Shown: positions 27,191 to 35,709 of the stretch, piece after piece | Layout of the letters: each line of letters begins with the position of its first letter | How positions within the stretch are numbered: the stretch's first letter is position 1 | From: Pedobacter montanisoli | GTDB lineage: Bacteria > Bacteroidota > Bacteroidia > Sphingobacteriales > Sphingobacteriaceae | Length of the DNA stretch: 64,000 bases | NCBI RefSeq assembly: GCF_022809115.1 | Contig: NZ_JALGBH010000001.1 | Location: 682,001-746,000 of the forward strand | Direction of reading: 5' to 3' | The notes under the pieces: generated by a model | The model's input: only the letters and a program-made list of their open reading frames with translations | The model's database searches: none | What the model was told of the DNA's origin: nothing | Made by a program: the position numbers and the translations under genes

Positions 27191-28018
27191 TTAATGTGCT
27201 GTTTCGTCAATAGAAACAATTTGTAGTTCAACCCGTCTGTCATAACGATCTCCTTTGCCCAATGGATAATTAGCCATCATGCCTTTGTAACTTAAGCGTT
27301 TTTTCTCTATGCCTCTGTAAATAAGGTAATCGTAAATAATTTTGGCTCTGGCTTCAGAAAGGTTGCGTTCTCCGGTATCAAAATCAATTACATCTACTCC
27401 TGGTGGATTACAACAAATATGCCCCAAAATAGCTATACTATATTTCTTTTTAGCTAATAAAACATCTGCCAAGCGTTCTACCACAGGTATAGACTGTTCA
27501 AGTATCTGGTGCCTGCTATTCTCAAACAGTACATTTTCAAGAATGATTTTATCTCCTACTTTTAAGGTGTCTGAAAAAATCTCATTTGCTTTGGCAATTG
27601 GAACTGGTGGCAGATATTTAATAATGATATCAACTCTTCTGTTGTTGGCCCGTTCTGCATATACATCTTTTTTATCTTTCAGGGTTATTTTCCCTTTTCC
27701 TGTTAGCATCACTATTGCGCTTGGATCAATTCCTTTAGCTAGTAAAAGTTGTTGAACATAAGCGGCTCTTTTGTAGGATAAAGTATCGTTATAACCCTTC
27801 CTCCCTACATCATCGCAATAGCCTAAAATTTCTATTTCCTTTATTTTAGTCGTATCCAGTTCACTAATAAATTGCTTTATTAAAGTTTCCTGCTGTACTT
27901 CCAGTACGCTTTTATCGGTATCAAAATAAAAGGAATTGATTTTTTGCTGCTGAGCCTTTAACTGCACAACAAAGATAATTAGTCCTAGAAAGAAAGAGAA
28001 AGCTTTCTTAAAGCTCAT
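27191..28018 (-). CDS. Exported protein with two tandem OmpA-like domains
   Basis: 275 residues: signal peptide (ends LKAQQQ), then two OmpA/MotB peptidoglycan-binding domains, about 30-135 (FYFDTDKS, ILGYCDDVG, YKRAAYVQQ, RANNRRVDI) and about 160-270 (VLFENSRHQIL, ILGHICCNPPG, LSEARAKIIYDYL, RYDRRVEL). Both retain the N-D-R type positions that contact diaminopimelate in part; the second lacks the usual Asp in GHTD, where HICC replaces it. No beta-barrel or lipobox is present, so this is a soluble periplasmic wall-binding protein. Confidence 0.88.
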   Translation of the reverse strand: MSFKKAFSFFLGLIIFVVQLKAQQQKINSFYFDTDKSVLEVQQETLIKQFISELDTTKIKEIEILGYCDDVGRKGYNDTLSYKRAAYVQQLLLAKGIDPSAIVMLTGKGKITLKDKKDVYAERANNRRVDIIIKYLPPVPIAKANEIFSDTLKVGDKIILENVLFENSRHQILEQSIPVVERLADVLLAKKKYSIAILGHICCNPPGVDVIDFDTGERNLSEARAKIIYDYLIYRGIEKKRLSYKGMMANYPLGKGDRYDRRVELQIVSIDETAH

Positions 28019-28105
28019 ACTTACATTAAGTTAGTTATATAAATATGGTAAAAAAGCCCGAAAAGGCAAACAAATAATGATTTCTTTACATAAATATGCA
28101 AAGTA

Positions 28106-28666
28106 TCATAATCTGCTCAAAGGTAAGTAGCCTATAACCGGTTCGTCTTCTTGCCGCCCTGACGTAGGGGTAATCTTTATTTGATATGTGGTTTTATCCT
28201 GTTCACACAAAATGTCTGCAATCTCAAAAATATCATCCACATCTACGCCATATTTATCATCTATATGCGAAACGGCTCCTTCAAATCCGTAATGCTGGTA
28301 AAAGGTGGTTTCTTTTGCTTGTTTGGTAGCCTCAGCTTTTCCGGTTGCAACACTCAGGAATTTGTAATGAAACTCTTCGAAAATATGCTCCTTATAGCCT
28401 CCCAAATTCAGAAAGAACAATTTTTCTGCATGTTCTACAGCCTGATTTCGAGGTATAATTTCAATGGCAAAATCATTAACACGGGTTATTTCGCGATAGG
28501 CATCAATATGTATTTTTCCGTTAGCCTCTGGCCAGAAAGCATTTATTTTAGGAACCAGGTTCTTGAGATCTGTTGCTATACCAAAAAATATATCATGTTG
28601 CTCTGTATTTCTGCCTTGGGGCTTACAGCCCAGCATAATCATAAAAAGTTTTACCTGGTCTTTCAT
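28106..28666 (-). CDS. DUF1543 protein
   Basis: 186 residues, cytosolic. The segments LFMIMLGCKPQGRNTEQHD, IDAYREITRVN, and LFFLNLGGYKE match the DUF1543 family, which has two repeats of a small fold. Function is not established. Starts at the first ATG; transcribed opposite to the CREST-like gene. Confidence 0.88.
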   Translation of the reverse strand: MKDQVKLFMIMLGCKPQGRNTEQHDIFFGIATDLKNLVPKINAFWPEANGKIHIDAYREITRVNDFAIEIIPRNQAVEHAEKLFFLNLGGYKEHIFEEFHYKFLSVATGKAEATKQAKETTFYQHYGFEGAVSHIDDKYGVDVDDIFEIADILCEQDKTTYQIKITPTSGRQEDEPVIGYLPLSRL

Positions 28667-28745
28667 TTGTAACGGTGTTGTTTAAAATGTGATATTCTGA
28701 AACTTTATAGCAATATTAGAAGTTATGGAATTATAATGCTAATAT

Positions 28746-29417
28746 ATGTTTTTACAGCAAAAACCATTAGACGGCGGCATGTTATATACCGAAACTAATT
28801 TAAAGCAGGCTTTTCCTGAGCCTTTAAACGCCATTACCGCCTTTATTTTTCTGCTCATTGCCATTTACTGGTCTTTTAAAATTCATACTAAATACAAAGA
28901 GCATCTTTTTTTAAGTTTTTGCATCTTGTTACTGTATATAGGTGGCATAGGCGGAAGTATTTACCACGCCTTCAGAAAATGGCATGTATTCATTTTAATG
29001 GACTGGATGCCCATTATGATCTTATGCGTTGCTGCCGGAATTTATTTCATGCTGCAGCTTATGCGCTGGTATTATGTTGTTCTGGTAATGGGAGTGTATT
29101 TGATTTTACGCTATTTGCTAAGATGGTTTATCAGTATAGAAGACCGACAGCTTTTCATTAACATCAACTATGCTACTATGGCCGGATTGGTATTTTTTTC
29201 GGTACTCAGTTATTTGATTTATACCCGTTGGAAAAATGTGAAATGGGTTATTGCTGCTGTATGCGCTTTTATTGCCGCATTAACTTTTAGAATTGCCGAT
29301 AGTTGGGGCTGGCTAAACAGCGGCACTCATTTTTTATGGCATATAATGGGAGCTATTGCTTGTTTTTGTATGTTCAGCTATATATATTTAACAGAAAATA
29401 ACCAGTTAGAATCTTAA
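28746..29417 (+). CDS. Seven-helix membrane protein, CREST-like (ceramidase/PAQR superfamily)
   Basis: 223 residues with about seven transmembrane helices. Conserved polar positions resemble the CREST superfamily of membrane hydrolases: PEPLNAI before helix 1 (E25, N28), GGSIYHAF (S71, H74) at the second helix, LMDWMP (D86), and GTHFLWH (H195, H199) at the last helix. This matches the expected three His plus Asp zinc site. The Ser is three residues before the His rather than four, so the match is not perfect. Family members include alkaline ceramidases; Sphingobacteriaceae make sphingolipids, which makes a lipid amidase plausible but unproven. Its 3' end overlaps the phosphatase gene by four bases. 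Confidence 0.75.
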   Translation: MFLQQKPLDGGMLYTETNLKQAFPEPLNAITAFIFLLIAIYWSFKIHTKYKEHLFLSFCILLLYIGGIGGSIYHAFRKWHVFILMDWMPIMILCVAAGIYFMLQLMRWYYVVLVMGVYLILRYLLRWFISIEDRQLFININYATMAGLVFFSVLSYLIYTRWKNVKWVIAAVCAFIAALTFRIADSWGWLNSGTHFLWHIMGAIACFCMFSYIYLTENNQLES

Positions 29418-29872
29418 ATCTGAGCTGATAATATTTCTATCAGTTCTTCACAGCGTTCTTCTATCTGCTTACAAACGGGTTCAAATAAGGCATTGTCAAA
29501 ATAGGGATCGGTAACATTCTGCTGGTCTGCCAGAAATAAGCTTATTTTATTTTTGCTTTCCTCATCATACAAAAGGCTTTGCACATCTCTCAGGTTGTTA
29601 TGATCCATCACAAAAATATGATCATAATAAGCCAGCATTTCAAAGCTAAGCTGTTGCGCTCTTTGCCTAGAGATATCATAACCTAAAGCTTTAGCCGCAG
29701 CAATGCCCCTGCGGTCGGGAGCCTGTCCGATATGCCAGTTGCCCGTACCTGCCGATGCAATTTCCCAATTCAAACCTCTTTCAAGCACTTTTGCCCGCAT
29801 TATACCTTCTGCAAGTGGCGATCGGCATATATTGCCCAGACAAACCATTAATATTCTTTTCTCCGGTTTCAT
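29414..29872 (-). CDS. Low-molecular-weight protein-tyrosine phosphatase
   Basis: 152 residues. The CX5R(S) phosphate loop is CLGNICRS (C11-S18) and the general acid Asp is in TDPYFDN near residue 119. Cytosolic phosphatase; relatives such as Wzb control tyrosine autokinases of polysaccharide export, but no kinase gene lies beside it. It follows the NdpA-like gene with zero spacing (TAG then ATG), so both are in one operon. Confidence 0.95.
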   Translation of the reverse strand: MKPEKRILMVCLGNICRSPLAEGIMRAKVLERGLNWEIASAGTGNWHIGQAPDRRGIAAAKALGYDISRQRAQQLSFEMLAYYDHIFVMDHNNLRDVQSLLYDEESKNKISLFLADQQNVTDPYFDNALFEPVCKQIEERCEELIEILSAQI

Positions 29873-30928
29873 CTAACTTTCTTCGTTAAAGAATATTTTG
29901 TAATAATTCATATCCTTCTCTCCGTCATATCCTTTTTCTATAAGCTGTTTGTTACCGTGGATGTAAACATGAAAGTTCTTATCTAACTTTAATACGCTTT
30001 TAAAATCTTTGGCTTGTTTCTTAACGGCCGCATTAGAAATATCAAAGGTATCGGCAATTGGGGTTTCAAACTCCTGCTCGTAACTTTGTTTGTAGTCTTT
30101 AAAGAGTGCGATCCCTTCGGGGTTTGCGATTACCTCATTTGCAAATTCATCCAGATCAAAGCTTTCTTTTTCTTTAAAGTATTTCATTGAACGGTTAAGC
30201 AGATCTATCTTATCGGTTTTCTCTACTTCAAATTCTTCATCCAGCTTTTCGGTTACAAATGATTTGTAAACGCCCAATATATTCTGGGTCTGGTTAAAGT
30301 TATCGTTACGCACTTTCAGTTTTAAAAACTCATCTTTCCAGTAAACTGCCTCTCCGTTTCTGTTGGTCTGGTCAATTACGGCAACCTTATAACCCTCTTC
30401 TTTTTCGGTGTTAAAAATAAGACAGCCTTTATCTAATTTATTGATATTAATGGCTTCCTGCTCATAACTGATGGTAAATCCGTTTTGTGCCGGAGATACT
30501 TTCAAATAGCTTTCTTTAGTTTCTGATTTAAAAATACCGATAGCATCATGCAAATCGCCTTCTATCTGAACATTTTCAAAATAGACCACATACACTTCTC
30601 CCGATTTTATTTTAGGGTGGTTAGAAATTTCATATAAATAGGTGGCTATTTTCTTGCTGTTCTCATGAAATAATTCGCTATTGGTAAATACTTCTTCAAC
30701 AAAATGAAAAACCTCATTTAACGACAGGTCGTTATTAGGATGCGTAAACCGGTATATCTCGTTTACTTTTTGGTAAGGTGTCAAAAAATACTGCTTCAAT
30801 AACTGGTTAAGCAGTTCGTCCTGTATGTGCATAGACTTGTCTGACAGCACATAAAATTCATCTTGCTGTTTATTGCCTACGCGATGTACTGAAAGTTCTG
30901 AAAGTGATGCTTCAAAAAATGATACCAT
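29873..30928 (-). CDS. Nucleoid-associated protein, NdpA/YejK family
   Basis: 351 residues. The N-terminal SLSELSVHRVGNKQQDE and the distinctive FFEASLS and VVYFENVQIEGDLHDAIGIFKSE segments match the 37-kDa nucleoid-associated family (PF04245). Cytosolic, DNA-associated. It heads a two-gene operon with the tyrosine phosphatase, an odd pairing with no clear functional link. Confidence 0.87.
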   Translation of the reverse strand: MVSFFEASLSELSVHRVGNKQQDEFYVLSDKSMHIQDELLNQLLKQYFLTPYQKVNEIYRFTHPNNDLSLNEVFHFVEEVFTNSELFHENSKKIATYLYEISNHPKIKSGEVYVVYFENVQIEGDLHDAIGIFKSETKESYLKVSPAQNGFTISYEQEAININKLDKGCLIFNTEKEEGYKVAVIDQTNRNGEAVYWKDEFLKLKVRNDNFNQTQNILGVYKSFVTEKLDEEFEVEKTDKIDLLNRSMKYFKEKESFDLDEFANEVIANPEGIALFKDYKQSYEQEFETPIADTFDISNAAVKKQAKDFKSVLKLDKNFHVYIHGNKQLIEKGYDGEKDMNYYKIFFNEES

Positions 30929-30970
30929 AATAAAAATACCTGAAGCGCAAAGAAACGATTTTATCCTGAA

Positions 30971-31009
30971 GAAAAAACAGCTATATCAGGATTGTCCTCA
31001 TATAGCCGT
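30971..31009 (-). terminator. Terminator for the gene at 31041-31676
   Basis: On the minus strand GGCTATATGAGG / CCTGATATAGCT form a stem with loop ACAAT and one mismatch, followed by GTTTTTTC. Confidence 0.75.
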
Positions 31010-31040
31010 TAACTTAGGTTCAAATTTATTGATTGGGAGA

Positions 31041-31676
31041 TTAGTTGTTTTTTTCCAAACGTTCAACCCGTTTGTATAATTCCTGAATTGCTTTATCCTT
31101 TTCTATCAAATGCAGGGTAAGTTCTTCTATCTTTTTCAACAGAATTTTGTTCATTTCTCCTAATTCTATCCCATTTTGTTCTGCTTCTTGTGCTGAAGGT
31201 ACCTCTGGTAAATGTTTATTCTTTTTAATAAACTGCTCTATTTCTGGCAATGATTTTGGCAGATAATTATCCGAGAATACGTAATCAGGCCAGTTAGCAG
31301 TTTCTACTTTTATTTCCTTCGCTCTTATTTTGCCGTTTACTGAAAGTTTTTCCTGGGGAGTTGACGTTCCTATACCAATATTACCATTTGCTAAAAAGTT
31401 CATATAGCTGTTATCATAACTCTTTCCAATCCACCCCCACTCAAAAGATGTTACACCATTATCTGCAAGCCCATAAACGCCTAATCCAAAATAAGGGTTT
31501 GCATTTTCATTAGATAATGTAAAGCCTCTAGCCCAGCTTCCGGTATAACTTGGAAAATTCATTTTCATGTTTATTCCCAAAGCAGGAGAACTTAATCCAA
31601 TTAATATATTGGGATCCTGAGCAAAAGAATTTAATGATACTTGAAGAAACAATAGAATAATAAAAACCTTTTTCAT
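31041..31676 (-). CDS. Secreted protein with tail-fibre-like repeat and coiled coil
   Basis: 211 residues: signal peptide (ends NSFAQ), a beta-rich N-terminal region, the motif GNIGIGTSTPQEKLSVNGKI near residue 97, then SLPEIEQFIKKNKHLPEVPS and a C-terminal coiled coil (KILLKKIEELTLHLIEKDKAIQELYKRVERLE). The GIGTxxPxxKLxVxG motif followed by HLPxVPS occurs widely in exported Bacteroidota proteins, usually much longer than this; it resembles trimeric tail-spike stalk plus intramolecular-chaperone-like ends. Likely surface exposed and trimeric (inference). Confidence 0.85.
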   Translation of the reverse strand: MKKVFIILLFLQVSLNSFAQDPNILIGLSSPALGINMKMNFPSYTGSWARGFTLSNENANPYFGLGVYGLADNGVTSFEWGWIGKSYDNSYMNFLANGNIGIGTSTPQEKLSVNGKIRAKEIKVETANWPDYVFSDNYLPKSLPEIEQFIKKNKHLPEVPSAQEAEQNGIELGEMNKILLKKIEELTLHLIEKDKAIQELYKRVERLEKNN

Positions 31677-31746
31677 GAGATTATTTTTTAAATCAGTTTG
31701 TTATAGTTAAATTTTCTGCAATTTATTTAAATATTCTTAAATGCTC

Positions 31747-32499
31747 TCATCTATTTCGTTCTGATTTCTTCTTCATCCTCAGGTTAAGCATTTCTACAAT
31801 CACAGAAAAAGCCATGGCAAAATAAATATAACCTTTGGGTATATGCTGATCTAAACCTTCTGCTATCAATGAAACACCGATCAGCAATAAGAAAGACAGG
31901 GCCAGCATTTTTACGGTAGGATGCCTGTTTACAAAATCACTAATGGCTCCTGCAGATACCATCATGATAATTACTGCAATAATTACCGCAGCAATCATAA
32001 TTTCTATATGTTGTGCCATACCTACGGCTGTAATTACTGAATCGAGCGAAAAAACAATATCTAAGATCAGAATTTGCACAATGGTACCAGCAAATGAATG
32101 AGGTTTTACGTTTGCACCTTCTTCTGTTTCTCCTTCCAGCTTCTGATGAATTTCATGGGTGCTCTTATAGATCAGGAACATACCTCCTATTAAGAGAATC
32201 AGATCTCTGCCCGATATTTCAAACTTTTGCAGCCACTCTGCGTCCGTTAAGCCAAACCAATGTCCTATGCTAAACAATGGAGCTGTAAGAGTCATGATCC
32301 AGTTTAGTGATAATAAAAGCAATACACGGGTAATCATGGCTAAGGCCAAACCCAATTGCCTTGCTTTTTTCTGCTGACTTTGCGGAAGTTTGTTAGACAG
32401 GATAGAAATAAAAACAATATTGTCTATACCTAAAACGATTTCTAAAACCGTTAAAGTCAATAGAGAGATCCATGCTTCGGGAGTACTTAAAAATTCCAT
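31747..32499 (-). CDS. TerC-family membrane protein
   Basis: I chose ATG at 32499 (MEFLSTPEAW), the usual family start; an upstream in-frame start at 32553 adds 18 atypical residues. 250 residues, about seven helices. TerC signature motifs LEIVLGIDNIVFISIL and, in the second half, DIVFSLDSVITAVGM each carry a buried Asp proposed to bind metal. TerC proteins are linked to manganese export and metalation of secreted proteins. No tellurite genes adjoin. Confidence 0.93.
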   Translation of the reverse strand: MEFLSTPEAWISLLTLTVLEIVLGIDNIVFISILSNKLPQSQQKKARQLGLALAMITRVLLLLSLNWIMTLTAPLFSIGHWFGLTDAEWLQKFEISGRDLILLIGGMFLIYKSTHEIHQKLEGETEEGANVKPHSFAGTIVQILILDIVFSLDSVITAVGMAQHIEIMIAAVIIAVIIMMVSAGAISDFVNRHPTVKMLALSFLLLIGVSLIAEGLDQHIPKGYIYFAMAFSVIVEMLNLRMKKKSERNR

Positions 32500-32673
32500 A
32501 TATAAGGCTAAATTATCTGCTACTAAAATAAAAATTGGAAGCGGTTTAACCATAAAACAAATGATTAATTCTGTACCAATCCTCTCTTATTGTTTTTTAT
32601 TGCGCTGTTTGGATTTCAGAGTGCAAATATTGTTACATTCCTCCCGGTTGTTTTCTACTATTTAACTCCCCCT

Positions 32674-32708
32674 ACAAAAAAAGCCCCGGAATAATTCCGG
32701 GGCCTTTG
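32674..32708 (-). terminator. Terminator of the ECF sigma operon
   Basis: On the minus strand GGCCCCGGAA-TTA-TTCCGGGGCT followed by TTTTTTTG. It lies 27 bases beyond the stop of the QYG-repeat gene and closes the operon 32733-35152. Confidence 0.88.
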
Positions 32709-32732
32709 GTTCATTTGCTTGTTTGTTTGGCT

Positions 32733-33998
32733 TTAGTTAAATCTTACACTTCCATATTGTGATTTTACGCTAATATTTGATGCTCCTCCTTTGTTTACTT
32801 TACCCTCATAATCACTACGTGAGCTGTAATTCCTGTCATCATTCAATTTACGTGCACTTACATTGCTGCCATAGCTAAAGCCACTGTAAGCTGTATTTAC
32901 ATTAAAATCTCCGTTAAAGTTCGCTGCAAACCCTAAATTAACTGTAGTATATTGTGCATCTACATTAATTGTTTTAGAGGCGCCTTCTATTTCGTCTATG
33001 TTCAGTTTACCGTATTGCAGTTTACCGGTAAAGATGCCATTGAGTTTACCCACATTTACGGTTGTATATTGTGCGGTAAGGCTTAAGCCCCCTATTGAAC
33101 CAATGGTAACACCTCTACCGTACTGCGCTTTAACATTAGCTGTTTTCTTTACTGATTTAACATCTACTGAAGTGTATTGTGCTTCTAATTCCAGTTCGTC
33201 AACATTACCTATTTTTACCCCTCCGCCATACTGAAATTTAAACTTTCCTGTATTTACATTTTGCAAGTCTGCTTTACCATATTGTATAGAAATGTAATTA
33301 TTATTGCTGTTAAGATTTCCGGTAACCAGGTTGCCATATTGTACCTTTATAGAGGTTGCACCGTTGTAATCTGGCATTTCTACATTTCCGTATTGCTGGC
33401 TAAGCGTTAAAGCATTGCTGGCTGGCATATAAACCGTCATCATTACCTTTACTTCACGTCTCCAGCTTCTGCCATTACTTCTGCCTCTTCCCATGTTATT
33501 ATTTCTGTCATTGATAACGGTTTTAAAACTAACCTGATTACCATTTTTTGAGGCTTCTATATTTACATTATCAATTAGGGTTTGGGCTTCGCCTTCGCTA
33601 TCAGCATAAGCTTTGATATCTGCATCTACCTTAATCTCGTTCTTATTCCAGATCTTAATCACCATACCGCCATAAACGTTTTTTAATTCTATGTCGTCAT
33701 TCTTATCTATGCTAAATGACTTAGAAAACGTTTTTGTTTTCTGCGGCTCATCTTGCATATCCTGCGAAGAAGAATAGGTACTAACTGTTTCTACTTTATC
33801 TCCGTTAGAAGTTTTAATTCTTGAAACAGATGTATAAGTCTCTGAAGAGGATTCTGAATTCTTCGTTCCGGCGTAAACCGGAGCTGATGCAATTTTTCTT
33901 TCTTTTTTTGTAACACGTGGCGCTTCTGGTGCCTCCTGTGCTTTTATTTGGGCCGAGAATATGATCAGGGCCATCAAACCAAATAGTTTTTTTCTCAT
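32733..33998 (-). CDS. Secreted QYG-repeat beta-solenoid-like protein (DUF4097-like)
   Basis: 421 residues with signal peptide (ends IKAQE). Residues 30-95 are Ser/Thr-rich. From about 95 onward a regular beta-strand repeat appears, with about ten copies of a QYG or AQYT unit every 15-25 residues (QYGNVEM, QYGNLVT, QYGKADL, QYGGGVK, AQYTSVD, AQYGRGV, AQYTTVN, LQYGKLN, AQYTTVN, SQYGSVR). This fits a right-handed solenoid of the DUF4097 / GIN-domain kind. It is the last gene of the sigma-factor operon, so it is probably the structural output or sensor partner of that system. Confidence 0.85.
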   Translation of the reverse strand: MRKKLFGLMALIIFSAQIKAQEAPEAPRVTKKERKIASAPVYAGTKNSESSSETYTSVSRIKTSNGDKVETVSTYSSSQDMQDEPQKTKTFSKSFSIDKNDDIELKNVYGGMVIKIWNKNEIKVDADIKAYADSEGEAQTLIDNVNIEASKNGNQVSFKTVINDRNNNMGRGRSNGRSWRREVKVMMTVYMPASNALTLSQQYGNVEMPDYNGATSIKVQYGNLVTGNLNSNNNYISIQYGKADLQNVNTGKFKFQYGGGVKIGNVDELELEAQYTSVDVKSVKKTANVKAQYGRGVTIGSIGGLSLTAQYTTVNVGKLNGIFTGKLQYGKLNIDEIEGASKTINVDAQYTTVNLGFAANFNGDFNVNTAYSGFSYGSNVSARKLNDDRNYSSRSDYEGKVNKGGASNISVKSQYGSVRFN

Positions 33999-34076
33999 TG
34001 TGTTAAATATTTTGTGAGCGTTCTGCCCGGTTTATTTGTTGTCTTTGCTATTTTTTGACGTCATTTATAGCTTTTA

Positions 34077-34604
34077 TTATAAGCTGCTGTCTTTCTTATA
34101 TGCATCAACCTGCGTTATAATACTTAACTGCTGTGTTAAAATTTGCAATTGGATTTCCCTGTTCTTCATCATAGCCTTAACGACCATTTCACGGTTTACA
34201 CTGGTTTGCAGTTTCTTTTTAAGATCTTCATAATCTCTGTCTAACCTGCTTAGATCTGTGGTAAATTCCTGGTACAACTCCGGATTTGCCTTAGCGTAAT
34301 TGCTTAAACTATCTCGTTTTTCTTCAATCATACTGGCAAAGCGTACTTCTTTTTTAGCCAGTGTAGGATTAATATCAGCTACTTCAATGTTCTTGTCTAA
34401 ACTGCGGTAACTGTAACCAAAATATATTCCTATACCCAATATTAAAACTGCTGCTACACTCATCCACCGGTAAAGCTTAATGGTCTTGGGTGCTCCTTTT
34501 TTATCCAGATCTGCCGCAATTCTGTTCCATAATTCTTCAGAAGGGCCTTTCTCTTCAAATCGCTTCTTATTGTCTTTTATAAAGCTCTCCAATTTATTAT
34601 TCAT
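34077..34604 (-). CDS. Putative anti-sigma factor, single-pass membrane protein
   Basis: 175 residues. The N-terminal ~45 residues are cytosolic (ESFIKDNKKRFEEKGPSEELWNRIAADL, a pattern typical before the helix in Bacteroidota ECF partners). One transmembrane helix follows (SVAAVLILGIGIYFGYSY, about 48-66), then a periplasmic helical region of about 105 residues with heptads (LSRLDRDYEDLKKKLQ). It overlaps the sigma gene by 4 bases. The role is inferred from position and topology; there is no zinc-binding HxxxCxxC motif. Confidence 0.75.
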   Translation of the reverse strand: MNNKLESFIKDNKKRFEEKGPSEELWNRIAADLDKKGAPKTIKLYRWMSVAAVLILGIGIYFGYSYRSLDKNIEVADINPTLAKKEVRFASMIEEKRDSLSNYAKANPELYQEFTTDLSRLDRDYEDLKKKLQTSVNREMVVKAMMKNREIQLQILTQQLSIITQVDAYKKDSSL

Positions 34605-35152
34605 CTTTCTACTCCTTTCATTTCCAACAAACTAATTAACTTACGTTTTGCCCTCATGTATTGTGTACGAGAGGTATTCTCTGTTATTTTCAGAATATGA
34701 GAGATCTCTTCATGATCATATCCTTCAAACAAATACAGACTTAATACTACCCTATATCCATCAGGCATTTTTTCCATTGCGTTTTTTATCGCTTCAACTT
34801 TAAGCATATTATCCTCGGCATCGTCAGCCCCCTCATCTGCAATCTCCACATCATCCATACTCACCAATTCCATTTTACGTTTTCGCAGATAATTAATGGC
34901 TCTGTTAATTACAATCTGCTTAATCCAGAGGCCAAAAGTTGTTTCCTGCCTAAAATCAGCTATACGGTTAAATGCATCTAAGAAAGCTTCCTGTAATACA
35001 TCTTCTGCTTCTGCTTCATCATTCACAATACGCAAGGCCACGTTATACATTGCCCCGGCATACAATTTGTACAATTCAAATTGCGCCTTTCTATTGCCTT
35101 TCTTGCAATCGCTAACTAATGATGTATGCTTGTCTACGTAAACAGTTTCCAA
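34601..35152 (-). CDS. ECF RNA polymerase sigma factor
   Basis: 183 residues with sigma region 2 (LYKLYAGAMYNVALRIVNDEAEAEDVLQEAFLDAF, about 27-62) and region 4 (MPDGYRVVLSLYLFEGYDHEEISHILKITENTSRTQYMRAKRKLI, about 128-172). The start is TTG at 35152: a TAA lies in frame two codons upstream and no ATG occurs before region 2. It likely directs transcription of its own operon (sigma, membrane partner, QYG-repeat protein) in response to an envelope signal. The promoter class it reads cannot be told from here. Confidence 0.93.
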   Translation of the reverse strand: METVYVDKHTSLVSDCKKGNRKAQFELYKLYAGAMYNVALRIVNDEAEAEDVLQEAFLDAFNRIADFRQETTFGLWIKQIVINRAINYLRKRKMELVSMDDVEIADEGADDAEDNMLKVEAIKNAMEKMPDGYRVVLSLYLFEGYDHEEISHILKITENTSRTQYMRAKRKLISLLEMKGVER

Positions 35153-35274
35153 ATTTTAAAGCTTTCTGAACAAAAGACATCGCTTTTTTTAAAACGTTGC
35201 ATGAAGTTATAAAAATTTTTTTCTGTTGGTTGTATCTTACTCTATCGGCTGGAAAAGCTATTTTTAAAAAAGCC

Positions 35275-35282
35275 TATCTTTG
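35275..35282 (+). promoter_or_regulatory. -7 element abutting ruvX start
   Basis: TATCTTTG, exact TAnnTTTG, ends six bases before the ATG at 35289, so the transcript would have almost no leader. Confidence 0.5.
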
Positions 35283-35288
35283 CAGTTG

Positions 35289-35705
35289 ATGGCACGTATT
35301 ATTGCATTTGATTATGGTACCAAACGCATCGGTTTAGCAGTTACCGATCCTTTGCAGATTATAGCTACCGGCTTAGATACCATACACCCTAAAGATATTA
35401 TTCCCTATCTTAAAAAATATATGGAGACAGAAGCCATAGAAGCTTTTGTAATTGGCGACCCCAAACAAATGGATGGCTCTTCTTCAGAAAATGCACAACA
35501 TGTAAAGGGATTTTGTACTATGCTAAAAAAGAACTTCTCTCATATTCCGCAGCACTTGGTTGACGAGCGCTTTACTTCAAAAATTGCCCAACAAACCATT
35601 ATGCAAAGTGGCCTCAAAAAGAACGATCGCAGAGATAAAGAGCGGGTTGATACCATATCGGCCACACTCATTTTGCAATATTTTATGGATAAAACCCGTT
35701 TATAA
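35289..35705 (+). CDS. ruvX: Holliday junction resolvase-like protein RuvX (YqgF)
   Basis: 138 residues from ATG 35289 (MARIIAFDYGTKRIG); a TTG nine bases upstream lies inside the -7 element and is rejected. RNase H-like fold with the acidic residues in FDYGTKRIG, VIGDP, and the C-terminal DTISATLIL. The family is linked to 16S rRNA 5' maturation and earlier to Holliday junction cleavage. The O-methyltransferase gene follows by 4 bases, so it heads an operon. Confidence 0.95.
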   Translation: MARIIAFDYGTKRIGLAVTDPLQIIATGLDTIHPKDIIPYLKKYMETEAIEAFVIGDPKQMDGSSSENAQHVKGFCTMLKKNFSHIPQHLVDERFTSKIAQQTIMQSGLKKNDRRDKERVDTISATLILQYFMDKTRL

Positions 35706-35709
35706 AAAC

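Noticed and set aside
28181..28672. 163-codon plus ORF antisense to DUF1543
   Set aside because: Shadow of the conserved DUF1543 gene on the opposite strand.
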